Part shown: positions 20,901-32,100 of the stretch, one piece after another
How the letters are laid out: each line of letters starts with the position of its first letter
Numbering within the stretch: position 1 is the stretch's first letter
Position numbers and translations under genes: made by a program
NCBI RefSeq assembly: GCF_016097555.1
Contig: NC_054699.1
Span: 8,132,516 to 8,196,515 of the forward strand
DNA length: 64,000 nucleotides
Direction: 5' to 3'
DNA from: Gigantopelta aegis
Taxonomy: Eukaryota; Mollusca; Gastropoda; Neomphalida; Peltospiridae
The notes under the pieces: model-generated
The model's database searches: none
What the model was told of the DNA's origin: nothing
What the model saw: the letters and a program-made list of their open reading frames with translations, nothing else

Positions 20901-23250
20901 CAGTTATGGTTTCTACAGAAGTAGTGTTGTCATTTGTCACCTGATGCGAGTCTACAAAACTACCACAACTTCTGAAACTGTCTGCGTCTTCTGAGCTGGA
21001 AACATTTGGGTCTAAATTCTCTGGCATCAGATTTGTTTGTTTATCTACAGTAAGATCACTTACACTTGTTTTTTCGTCAGTCATGTTTGCACTGTTAGTG
21101 TCAGTTACGGTTTCTACAGAAGTAGTGTTGTCATTTGTCACCTGATGTGAGTCAACAAAACTGCCACAACTTTTGAAGCTGTCTGCGTCTTCTGAGCTGG
21201 AAACACTTGGTTCTAAATTCTCTGTCATCAGATTTGTTAGTTTGTCTACAGTAGGATCACTTTCAGTTGTTTTTTCCCCAGTCATATTCATACTTTTAGT
21301 GTCAGTTATGGTTTCTGTACAAGTAGTACTGTCATTTGTCACCTGATGCAGGCCTACTAACCTGCCACAATTTTCGGTGCTGTCTGCATCTTCTGAACTG
21401 GAAACATTTGGTTCTAAATTCTCCGTCATCAGATTTGTTTGTTTGTCTACAGTCTGATCACTGTCAGTTGTTTTTCCCCCAGTCATGTCTGTACTGGTAT
21501 GGTCAGTTATGGTTTCTACATAAGTAGTGTTGTCATTTGTCACCTGAAGTGGGTCTAATAAATTGCCACAACTTTTGATGCTCTCTGCGTCTTCTGAGTG
21601 GAAAACATTTTGATCTAAATTCCCTGGCATCAGATTTGTTTGTTTGTCTACAGTAGGATCACTCTCAGTTGTTTCTTCTCCAGACATGCTGATACTGCTA
21701 GAATCAGTTATCATCTTGCTTGGCCTTACATCAATGCTGCAACTTCTAGTACAGTCTTCATCTTTTGATTTAGAAACATTCACATCCAAATTCAATTCAG
21801 TCAGATTAGATGTGTATTTTACAGTTTTACCACTTCCAGCTGTTCCCACACCTATCTTACTATCAGTGCTGTCTGCAGGTTCCAGATTTAAACTTTGTTC
21901 ATCTAAATTCTCTTTTGTGGAAGTGGATTTCCCTCCTGTTCCCACTCCAGTCATAACGTCAGAGCTATCTGCATGTTCCGAATTAGAAACATCCACATCC
22001 AAATTCAATTCAGTCAGATTAGATGTTCCTGCACCCATCTTATTATCTGTCCTCTCAGCAGATTCCAAATCTGAATTCCATTCATACAAATTCCTATTTG
22101 TTTGATTAGATTCTCCTCCTATTCCAACTCCAGTCATAGTATCAGAGTTACCTGCATGTTCTGATTTAAAAACGTTTACATCCAAATTCCTTATTGTATG
22201 ACTGGATTCACTTTCTACAGGTGCTATGTTCCTACTTTCCTCCATTCCCTTCAGAGTTATCCTAGACGAGGAATCTGCATATTCTGACTTAGAAACATTC
22301 ACACCCAGATTGTTTACTTCTGGAATGGACTCTGCCTCTATGGTGTCATCACTTTCAGTTGTTCCCACTCCATTTAGGTAGAAAGCAGGGTCGTTCTTCC
22401 CAGTGCTAAAATGTGATGACCAGATACTTGGAAATTGTGAGTGCATTCCTGTCCATCCAAATTGTTTCTGGTCATCTAGATTTTCTTTCACACTGTAGTC
22501 CTCTGGCTCATTGGAAACAGCTGGACCTTGTGTCCAGGGGTCATAACTTCCTTTCCATCCAACAGGTCTAGAATTGTTATTATTACAAGTCTTAAAGAGA
22601 TGTTCTTTCTGGAATGGCATGAAGGGCTGTTGATGATCCTGATCTGGATGTAGTGGACCTTCACTTCCATCAGGTTTTACAACACCAGACACAAATCCTT
22701 TGTCAGATGGATCAAATCCACCAAGGTAACTACAGTTGGAATCATCATGATCAATAGGCAGTGTGTTCGACAAACCAGGTGCTGTTTCAGACACTGAGTA
22801 ACTTGCAAATAAATACTGATGGTTTACTCCCAAGTTGGTCAAACCCTCATGTAGAGTTTGTACTATCTGGTCTGACCGCTGATGATCTGTCTCGATATTG
22901 GGTTCTCCATGACCTGTCTTGATATTGGTGTCTCCTTGACCACGACCTAGAATTGGACGTGGTCTTGATGGGCGACATGGTGTGCATGGGGGAGGTTGTC
23001 TGAATGGGGGATGTGGTGTGCATGGGGCAGGTTGTCTTGATGGTGGGCTAGCACTCCATGGAGCAAGTGAAGCTGGTAGTTCTCCATCTGTACTGGAGGT
23101 ACTCGGTTCCCGTGACAACTGTGGCAGCCGACTAAAGTTACAGGCCAGTCTTGATCTGTGCTTCTGTCCCTCTCGAACCGTCTGCCCTTCAGAAATGTTC
23201 ATCCATGTCGGGGTTTCATCATCTTCATTTGGCAGTTCATCTTCATCCAT
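17937..23250 (-). CDS. Very long disordered, repeat-bearing exon, probably 5' part of the STAND/ankyrin gene (copy 1)
   Basis: The open frame starts at ATG 23250 (MDEDELPNEDDETPTWMNIS) and would run 1,788 codons to a stop at 17884. A phase-1 donor (G then GTAATT) at 17937, or CAG/GTGGAG at 17958, fits the phase of the exon at 16498. Summing 5314, 159 and 2516 bp gives 2,663 codons with no remainder. The protein is acidic and Ser/Thr/Asn-rich, with a Pro/Cys/Arg-rich stretch near residues 60-105 and seven 67-residue repeats. There is no signal peptide, transmembrane segment or known domain, so it is probably intrinsically disordered. An acceptor-like TTTTCAG lies just before the ATG. It may instead be a separate gene; the link rests on phase and on conserved order in both units. 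Confidence 0.7.
20407..21680 (-). repeat. Seven 201-bp in-frame repeats (67 residues each)
   Basis: Unit starts recur at 20407, 20608, 20809, 21010, 21211, 21412 and 21613. Each encodes variants of TVDKQTNLMTENLEPNVSSS, then EDADS and a Cys-Gly motif, HQVTND and TETITDT. The period is exactly 201 bp, so copy number can change without breaking the frame. Units alternate in two subtypes. Confidence 0.95.
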
Positions 23251-23487
23251 TGAAAACTGAAAATTTACAGAAGGGTATCTTGAGACCAGATGTGTACTCT
23301 TCTGAATATAACTAGTGTCTCATCTGTCAGAATCAGTTTTCATCACAGTGTTGATTTATCTGCATCTGTTACAAAAGAAAATAAATAAATTAAATACAAT
23401 TATTAAAAACTGTCCGTATAACTATGTAGTAGTGTTGGTACAAAAAGCTCCTACTGGCAGCAGCTAAGTGAGATGTTCACTAGAAAG

Positions 23488-23590
23488 CTCAGTTGGTAGA
23501 GTGCTGGACTCTCATACTGAGGGTCCATAGATCGAATCCCCTCAGTGGAGGTTGATGTATATGTTACATTTGTAGCCCACATAGGGACTG
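23488..23590 (+). repeat. tRNA-like repeat head
   Basis: AAGCTCAGTTGGTAGAGTGC resembles a tRNA A box, and AGATCGAATCCCCTCAGTGG a B box. Orthologous in unit 2 at 43318-43410, with a related copy near 27018. Probably a SINE head, not a working tRNA, since the acceptor stem does not pair. Confidence 0.5.
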
Positions 23591-23700
23591 GGTATGTTTT
23601 TAAATCTGAATGACAAAACTGTATGCTCTGATCAAAATTGTATCTCTGCACAAGGCAAACGAAAGGACATTAGCAAAGTTGTGGCTGCTTCCATGGTCCA

Positions 23701-26700
23701 CTTTCAGGTCCTCGAGAATACAATTATAACCCAGTCAAGACCTGCAACAGTTCCAGTACCCATGGCCCACAGCTCTGGGACATAGTTTGTTTTGTTTAAC
23801 GACACCACTAGAGCACACTGATTTATTAATCACTTTCAGGTCCTCGAGAATACAATTATAACCCAGTCAAGACCTGCAACAGTTCCAGTACCCATGGCCC
23901 ACAGCTCTGGGACATAGTTTGTTTTGTTTAACGACACCACTAGAGCACACTGATTTATTAATCACTTTCAGGTCCTCGAGAATACAATTATAACCCAGTC
24001 AAGACCTGCAACAGTTCCAGTACCCATGGCCCACAGCTCTGGGACATAGTTTGTTTTGTTTAACGACACCACTAGAGCACACTGATTTATTAATCACTTT
24101 CAGGTCCTCGAGAATACAATTATAACCCAGTCAAGACCTGCAACAGTTCCAGTACCCATGGCCCACAGCTCTGGGACATAGTTTGTTTTGTTTAACGACA
24201 CCACTAGAGCACACTGATTTATTAATCACTTTCAGGTCCTCGAGAATACAATTATAACCCAGTCAAGACCTGCAACAGTTCCAGTACCCATGGCCCACAG
24301 CTCTGGGACATAGTTTGTTTTGTTTAACGACACCACTAGAGCACACTGATTTATTAATCACTTTCAGGTCCTCGAGAATACAATTATAACCCAGTCAAGA
24401 CCTGCAACAGTTCCAGTACCCATGGCCCACAGCTCTGGGACATAGTTTGTTTTGTTTAACGACACCACTAGAGCACACTGATTTATTAATCACTTTCAGG
24501 TCCTCGAGAATACAATTATAACCCAGTCAAGACCTGCAACAGTTCCAGTACCCATGGCCCACAGCTCTGGGACATAGTTTGTTTTGTTTAACGACACCAC
24601 TAGAGCACACTGATTTATTAATCACTTTCAGGTCCTCGAGAATACAATTATAACCCAGTCAAGACCTGCAACAGTTCCAGTACCCATGGCCCACAGCTCT
24701 GGGACATAGTTTGTTTTGTTTAACGACACCACTAGAGCACACTGATTTATTAATCACTTTCAGGTCCTCGAGAATACAATTATAACCCAGTCAAGACCTG
24801 CAACAGTTCCAGTACCCATGGCCCACAGCTCTGGGACATAGTTTGTTTTGTTTAACGACACCACTAGAGCACACTGATTTATTAATCACTTTCAGGTCCT
24901 CGAGAATACAATTATAACCCAGTCAAGACCTGCAACAGTTCCAGTACCCATGGCCCACAGCTCTGGGACATAGTTTGTTTTGTTTAACGACACCACTAGA
25001 GCACACTGATTTATTAATCACTTTCAGGTCCTCGAGAATACAATTATAACCCAGTCAAGACCTGCAACAGTTCCAGTACCCATGGCCCACAGCTCTGGGA
25101 CATAGTTTGTTTTGTTTAACGACACCACTAGAGCACACTGATTTATTAATCACTTTCAGGTCCTCGAGAATACAATTATAACCCAGTCAAGACCTGCAAC
25201 AGTTCCAGTACCCATGGCCCACAGCTCTGGGACATAGTTTGTTTTGTTTAACGACACCACTAGAGCACACTGATTTATTAATCACTTTCAGGTCCTCGAG
25301 AATACAATTATAACCCAGTCAAGACCTGCAACAGTTCCAGTACCCATGGCCCACAGCTCTGGGACATAGTTTGTTTTGTTTAACGACACCACTAGAGCAC
25401 ACTGATTTATTAATCACTTTCAGGTCCTCGAGAATACAATTATAACCCAGTCAAGACCTGCAACAGTTCCAGTACCCATGGCCCACAGCTCTGGGACATA
25501 GTTTGTTTTGTTTAACGACACCACTAGAGCACACTGATTTATTAATCACTTTCAGGTCCTCGAGAATACAATTATAACCCAGTCAAGACCTGCAACAGTT
25601 CCAGTACCCATGGCCCACAGCTCTGGGACATAGTTTGTTTTGTTTAACGACACCACTAGAGCACACTGATTTATTAATCACTTTCAGGTCCTCGAGAATA
25701 CAATTATAACCCAGTCAAGACCTGCAACAGTTCCAGTACCCATGGCCCACAGCTCTGGGACATAGTTTGTTTTGTTTAACGACACCACTAGAGCACACTG
25801 ATTTATTAATCACTTTCAGGTCCTCGAGAATACAATTATAACCCAGTCAAGACCTGCAACAGTTCCAGTACCCATGGTACCCATGGCCCACAGCTCTGGG
25901 ACATAGTTTGTTTTGTTTAACGACACCACTAGAGCACACTGATTTATTAATCACTTTCAGGTCCTCGAGAATACAATTATAACCCAGTCAAGACCTGCAA
26001 CAGTTCCAGTACCCATGGCCCACAGCTCTGGGACATAGTTTGTTTTGTTTAACGACACCACTAGAGCACACTGATTTATTAATCACTTTCAGGTCCTCGA
26101 GAATACAATTATAACCCAGTCAAGACCTGCAACAGTTCCAGTACCCATGGCCCACAGCTCTGGGACATAGTTTGTTTTGTTTAACGACACCACTAGAGCA
26201 CACTGATTTATTAATCACTTTCAGGTCCTCGAGAATACAATTATAACCCAGTCAAGACCTGCAACAGTTCCAGTACCCATGGCCCACAGCTCTGGGACAT
26301 AGTTTGTTTTGTTTAACGACACCACTAGAGCACACTGATTTATTAATCACTTTCAGGTCCTCGAGAATACAATTATAACCCAGTCAAGACCTGCAACAGT
26401 TCCAGTACCCATGGCCCACAGCTCTGGGACATAGTTTGTTTTGTTTAACGACACCACTAGAGCACACTGATTTATTAATCACTTTCAGGTCCTCGAGAAT
26501 ACAATTATAACCCAGTCAAGACCTGCAACAGTTCCAGTACCCATGGCCCACAGCTCTGGGACATAGTTTGTTTTGTTTAACGACACCACTAGAGCACACT
26601 GATTTATTAATCACTTTCAGGTCCTCGAGAATACAATTATAACCCAGTCAAGACCTGCAACAGTTCCAGTACCCATGGCCCACAGCTCTGGGACATAGTT

Positions 26701-26745
26701 TGTTTTGTTTAACGACACCACTAGAGCACACTGATTTATTAATCA
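23701..26745. repeat. 132-bp tandem array, 23 nearly identical copies
   Basis: The unit starts CTTTCAGGTCCTCGAGAATA and contains CAGTTCCAGTACCCATGGCC plus about 45 bases of SINE tail (GTTTTGTTTAACGACACCAC). Copies look identical except one with a 9-bp ACCCATGGT insertion near 25875. Unit 2 holds one copy at 43530-43619. The array grew from the junction between host sequence and an inserted SINE. Confidence 0.97.
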
Positions 26746-26925
26746 TCGACTACTGGATATCAAACATTTGGTAATTCTGAAACTACGTGCAGTCATCAGA
26801 GGAAATCTGCTAAATTTTTTCTAATGCAGCAAGGGATTTTTTATATGCACTTTACCACAGACAGGATAGAACATACCACAGCCTTTGATAATCCAGTCAT
26901 GGTGCACTGGCTGGAACGAGACCGG
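26703..26925 (-). mobile_element. SINE whose tail seeded the 132-bp array
   Basis: The last array copy continues into a SINE core (GGTAATTCTGAAACTACGTG, TTTTTTATATGCACTTTACC) ending GCACTGGCTGGAACGAG, with the head missing. The unit 2 remnant is at 43620-43710. Confidence 0.85.
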
Positions 26926-27390
26926 GACATAGCTTCACTTGGAGGGGGTGTATGTAATATCAGTAGTGATGGTTTAAAATACTGCTATTGGAAGTAGCTA
27001 GTAGGAAATTTCCTATTAGCTTGGTTGGTAGAGATCTGGACTCTCATACAGTGGGTCAGTGGTTCAAATCTTGGCATTGGAGGTGAATTTTTATCTTATA
27101 CCAAGCCATAGGATTTCAAAGTTCATGGAAAACACTTTTTCAGTCCCGTGCCTTGTGAGTATGGGAACACATCGGAAACATTTTATATTATTTCTGTCAA
27201 TTAGTCATACTCGATATAATAATCAAGGGAAACAAAATTTTGGTTCCATGATTTTGCACTGCTGTATATTAATAAATATTAATTATGTTAAATACTTTAT
27301 GCCATTGCACATTATGTTATTATGTTTTATATATGATTATGAATATTGATTATTGTCTGATGTCCTTCTTGTTTAGGAGAGCACTTGTAT

Positions 27391-27796
27391 CAGTGTTCTC
27401 GCTGGGTGAAAATTAAAGGAGGGCGACCGCTCAGCACCACACCCTTAAAAAAAAACCCCCATACAAATGGATACAGATATTGGACAAAATAGAGGCTGTT
27501 AAAAATACTGTTAAATTACGTTACGGTAACTGTCGTAAATGTTTCGTCATTTGCTTTTTCGTACACAACGCGGCTTGTTTCCTTTGATGTCCAGTGTGCA
27601 GACTGATCGTTGTTTTTTGTGTTGAAAAAAGTGTGCATTTGGAAATAGCGGAGATAGGTGCTGGAAAATAAAGAGGGGCGCTCAAAAATAAAGGAGGGCG
27701 GGGAACGTGAAAGGAGGGCGGGGAACGTGAAAGGAGGGCGACAAAATGGAATAGCAGGGCGAGGCGCCCCGCTTAAATGGAGCAGCGAGAACACTG
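27391..27796. mobile_element. Short DNA transposon with TGTAT target duplication
   Basis: Inverted ends CAGTGTTCTCGCTG (left) and CAGCGAGAACACTG (right) are flanked by TGTAT on both sides (27386-27390, 27797-27801). The interior has GGAGGGCGGGGAACGTGAAA repeats and no transposase. A 5-bp duplication with CAG termini would suit a hAT-related group; this is inference. Confidence 0.8.
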
Positions 27797-27899
27797 TGTA
27801 TAGACTCTGCCTGTTGTGCAATCCTTTTGACTTTTTTCTAATCAATAAAATATCTCAAAACAAAACATGTAACTACACATTTACAATGCTTTAAAAAAA

Positions 27900-28620
27900 A
27901 AGAGAGGATTTTGATGGTCATCAGAACTGCCAGTGCTAGAGACCTAGGGCCTAAGTAGAATCAGGTTGGGACTAGAGTGAGGTGTTTAATTAGAAAACAT
28001 AACAGGAATATGCACCTGGTTCCCCAAATATTTAACTTCCTACTTTATTACTAGTTATCATTAGCTATATCAGCCCTTGAAATTCGGACAATTCTGCTAC
28101 AGCAATTAAGTGCCATCGCAAATGAATTTTGCAATGGCACAACAGCTGCAATTTTAAAGAAAATATGAATGCTGTCAAAATTATTCATATATGATCCACT
28201 GCAGTACTAAAAAACCCTGCTGATCAACGGCATGGCATTTCTTTATCACAGTATCTCATGTCACACATTTTCCCACCTGGGCAGCTTCTATACTGGAATA
28301 AACAAATTTATATTAGATGGAAAAAATTGGGCCACATTCGATTGTAAATGTTTTTATCTGAGATCTGTAATCGGAGAAAGAGTTCAAATACTTTTTATCA
28401 CTCTCAGATTTGCAACAGCATTGAAATGCCGTCACAAATCAATTTTGCAATAGCTTTTGGAGCGGTATTGCCGATTGCTTCCGCGAATTTCGAGGGCTGC
28501 TATATTTATAACATCCTCACCCCCACCCTCAGTTTAATATATTGTAGACTATTTGGGGGACAGTCTGAATTTTGAAAATATCTTTTTACGGTCTTGACAT
28601 TGTCATCTGAATTTCCCGTT
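27900..28620. other. Non-coding block shared by both duplication units
   Basis: Matches 44390-45080 closely (AGAACTGCCAGTGCTAGAGA through CCCACCCTCAGTTTAATATA). No convincing gene. TTGCAA/CGGCA motifs recur. Confidence 0.7.
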
Positions 28621-28629
28621 CATCTGAAT

Positions 28630-28786
28630 TTTCCATTCCAGCCAGTGCTCCACAACTGGTGTAACAAAGGCTGTGGTATGTACTAGCCTGTCTGTGGGAT
28701 GGTGCATATAAAAGATCCCTTGCTGCTAATTGAAAAAGAGTAGTCCATGAAGTGGCAACAGCGGGTTTCCTCTCTCAATATCAGGG
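28630..28786 (+). mobile_element. SINE, type B, cut at the duplication edge
   Basis: Core CCAGCCAGTGCTCCACAACT through GTTTCCTCTCTCAATATC matches 45092-45240. There, unit 2 continues to a full tail, while here the sequence switches to unrelated DNA. Confidence 0.85.
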
Positions 28787-28932
28787 TTGAAAAAAATCAT
28801 GATTTTTTTTTATTTACTTTAATTTGGAGCTTCTAAATTGAATACATGTACATGCTCCCTATTAAATACACGATTTGGAAGCTTCACTGCATTCTGAAAG
28901 GAAATACCTCGAACATCTAGAAATGAGGCAAC

Positions 28933-29132
28933 NNNNNNNNNNNNNNNNNNNNNNNNNNNNNNNNNNNNNNNNNNNNNNNNNNNNNNNNNNNNNNNNNNNN
29001 NNNNNNNNNNNNNNNNNNNNNNNNNNNNNNNNNNNNNNNNNNNNNNNNNNNNNNNNNNNNNNNNNNNNNNNNNNNNNNNNNNNNNNNNNNNNNNNNNNNN
29101 NNNNNNNNNNNNNNNNNNNNNNNNNNNNNNNN
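28933..29132. other. Assembly gap (200 N)
   Basis: Exactly 200 N at the left end of the LTR retrotransposon. The element's left LTR is probably in or beyond it. The 146 bases before it (28787-28932) match nothing else in the window. Confidence 0.99.
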
Positions 29133-32100
29133 GCACTGACCATTTCCTTCAGGGTGATAAGGTGTGGTCCTACTCTTTTTCACCCCATAAAGGGTACATA
29201 AACTGCTTATTACATCTGATTCAAAGTTTCTACCTTGATCAGAGTGTAATCGTTCTGGTGCACCGTATCTCTGAAACCACTCGGACACTAGTAACTTTGC
29301 TGTGGTCACAGCTTTCTGGTCTTTTGTAGGAACAGCCACAGTGAACTTGGTAAACACATCTGTCATGACTAAAACATGTTCTTTGCTACTTGAAGATGGC
29401 TCCAACACTGTGAAGTCCATGGCTACAATCTCAAGAGGTCTGGTAGCAATAAGATGTCCCAAAGGTAGTTTCAGTTTTGGTTGTGGCACTTTAGCCACTG
29501 CACACCTTTCACACTCTTTACACCATTTTTCAACATCTTTGTGCATACCAGGCCAGTAGCATCTTCTTCTAATACGACTCATGGTTCTTTGAAAACCTTG
29601 GTGTCCTGTCTGATTATGTAAACTATGCAGAACTTTCTCCTTCAACACACCAGGAAGTACTATCTGCTTCATACTTCCCAAGTTGGGGTCCTTTACTTTT
29701 CTGTAAAGCACATTGTTTTCAAGAAACAATCTGTCCCATTGGCGGATTAAGGTCAATACATCAGATTCTTCTAATCTTCTCTCAGCTCTCCATGGTTTCC
29801 TACCTCTAACCATGTAATGAAGCACTCTCCTTGTTAACTTGTCTTTTGCCTGCATCCCTGCTAGCTCTTCTAAAGAGTAGCTAGGAAATGATGTCGTGGC
29901 TTCGATAGTTTCACGAAACTGTTCAACTGTAACAGTTGGTTGTGTGGCTTCTCTTCCATCACTGTGTGTAGCCCGTCTCATCATTTGTGGAACTTCTGTA
30001 CCACCAGCAGTAGCTCTCAAAGCAGCTTCCACTGATGTAGATGTCATTCCGTGAAATGTCTTCCTGGATAGACCATTGGCATTCTTATTGTGTTTTGCCG
30101 AGCAATATTTCACATCAAAATCAAATGCTGCAAATTGAGACACCCATCTCTGCTCCACTGCACCTACGTTTGCAGTACCATGATGACTTAGTGGATTGTT
30201 GTCCCTATATATGGTAAATTTATGTCCAAGAAGATAATCTTTAAATTTTTCAGTCACAGCCCATTTCAGGGCAACTAGCTCTAACTTCATGGAACTGTAA
30301 TTGTTCATGTTCTTCTCAGTTGGTCTTAAACACCGGCTAGCATATGCAATTACTTTCCTTTGTCCATTCTGCTCCTGTGACAGTACTACACCCAGACCTT
30401 GAAAACTTGCATTCGTTTCCACAATAAAAGGTTCACTGAAATCAGCATACCCTAATATTGGAGCTGAACGTAACTTCTCCTTTAGAGTGTCAAAAGCATT
30501 TTGACAACTCTTATCCCAAGAAAACGTTAAACATGCTTGGTTCTTCTTGTCTCGAACCCTGCTCACCAAAGAATGCAAAGGTCCAGCAATATGTGAGATT
30601 CCTTTCACATACCATCTGTAGTAACCGGCAAACCCCAAGAAAGACCTCAAGTCCTTTGGTGTCTTTGGAACTTCCCACTCAAGAACAACCTTTATTTTGT
30701 CTGGATCTGTAGCTACCCCGTCGCTAGATATCACATGTCCAAGATATTTCACTTCTTTCCTTAGAAAACAGCAATTGCTTGTTTTCAGTTTGAGCCCATG
30801 TTGTTTTAAAATTTTAAATACCTCTTCTAATCTGTGGATGTGCTCATCAAATGAACTTGCATAAACTACAATATCATCCAAGAAGACTAGTAACATCTGA
30901 AATATCTGCACCCTGAAACAATGTTGCACGAGTCCTTGAGATGTGGCTGGTGCCCCTCATAAACAAAAACGCATTTGGTTGTATTCAAACAAACCCATTG
31001 GAGTGATAAATGCAGTTTTCTCTTTATCTTTATCCTTAACTGCAACCTGGTTGTATCCACTGGCCATATCCAGTGTAGTAAACCATTTTGCTCCATGCAA
31101 ATCATCTAATGACTCATCTATTCTAGGTAGTGGAAAGCAGTCTTTCCTAGTTTTAGCATTCAGCCGCCTATAGTCCACACACAGACGTATTGTGTTGTCC
31201 TTTTTTTCTCACTATAACAATAGGAGATGCATATGGGCTATGGCTAGGTCGAATTACATCTTGCTTTATAAGTTTCTTTATGTGCTCCTTGACTTCCTCA
31301 TACTGACTGGGTGGATTTCTTCTGTACGGTTGTGACACTGGTATGTCATCAGTTGTACATATTTGGTGTTTTACTGTGTCAGTAAACCCCAAATCCAAGT
31401 ATCATCTCCAACTTTTTCTGTCCCGACTTACCTTCCATTTGCTCCACCACAGCATAGCCACCCCAATTGTGCTTGTCAGTTTGACAGATAGCATCAATTA
31501 CAGCAGTAGACTCAGCTGGAATGCAGACTGGATGTTGTCCAGTAATTTTGACTGTACCTAAGACGCTTTTCGCCTGTTGGGCAGTTTGTAGACTGGTTAT
31601 CCAGCTTTGATGTACCGACCTGCTAGTCAGTTTCCTTAAGAAATTTTTACCGAGGTCTTTAGCCAGCAATTCTCCACATTGGCTAATAATATTCTGTTCA
31701 CAACCAAGATTCCTCTGTCAGGAACTAATTTGCCTAGTGCCTCGATATCCAGTTCAATATATCCACAGTAGGGAATATCCAGTCCATTGGCAGCCTTAAG
31801 CGAGAGCCATCCTTGTTTTACAAGGAGCTCAATACCAAGTGGAGCAAAGTTGTTGTTGAAGAAATCCTCGGTTATGGTAGTTACCATTGAACCAGTATCT
31901 AACAAACAATCAACTTGGACACCTTCCTTGGATACTTGAACTATGGGACAGTCAGCAACTGTTCTGGCAAATACTTGATCAGAAACAGTATCAGTACATT
32001 TCTCCTCCAATGCCCGACTCAAAACATTAGAAGGTTGAAGTTTCCTGCCTGATCTTGCTGGTTCTCAACCGAAGCTCGTCCTCTTGTGGTACTTCTAGGG

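Larger units (their letters stand above)
10022..28786. repeat. Segmental duplication, unit 1
   Basis: Sequence from about 10022 to 28786 recurs in the same order and orientation at about 34724-45240: 3' flank, NTPase/ankyrin exon, GACAGCTACTGAGA repeats, two SINEs, 159-bp exon, low-complexity exon, tRNA-like repeat and the 27.9-28.8 kb tail. Unit 1 is longer because of arrays, transposon insertions and a region lost from unit 2. The right edge lies inside a SINE. Confidence 0.9.

Noticed and set aside
23488-23560. True tRNA gene
   Set aside because: A- and B-box-like motifs are present, but acceptor and anticodon stems do not pair, and the sequence recurs as a repeat.
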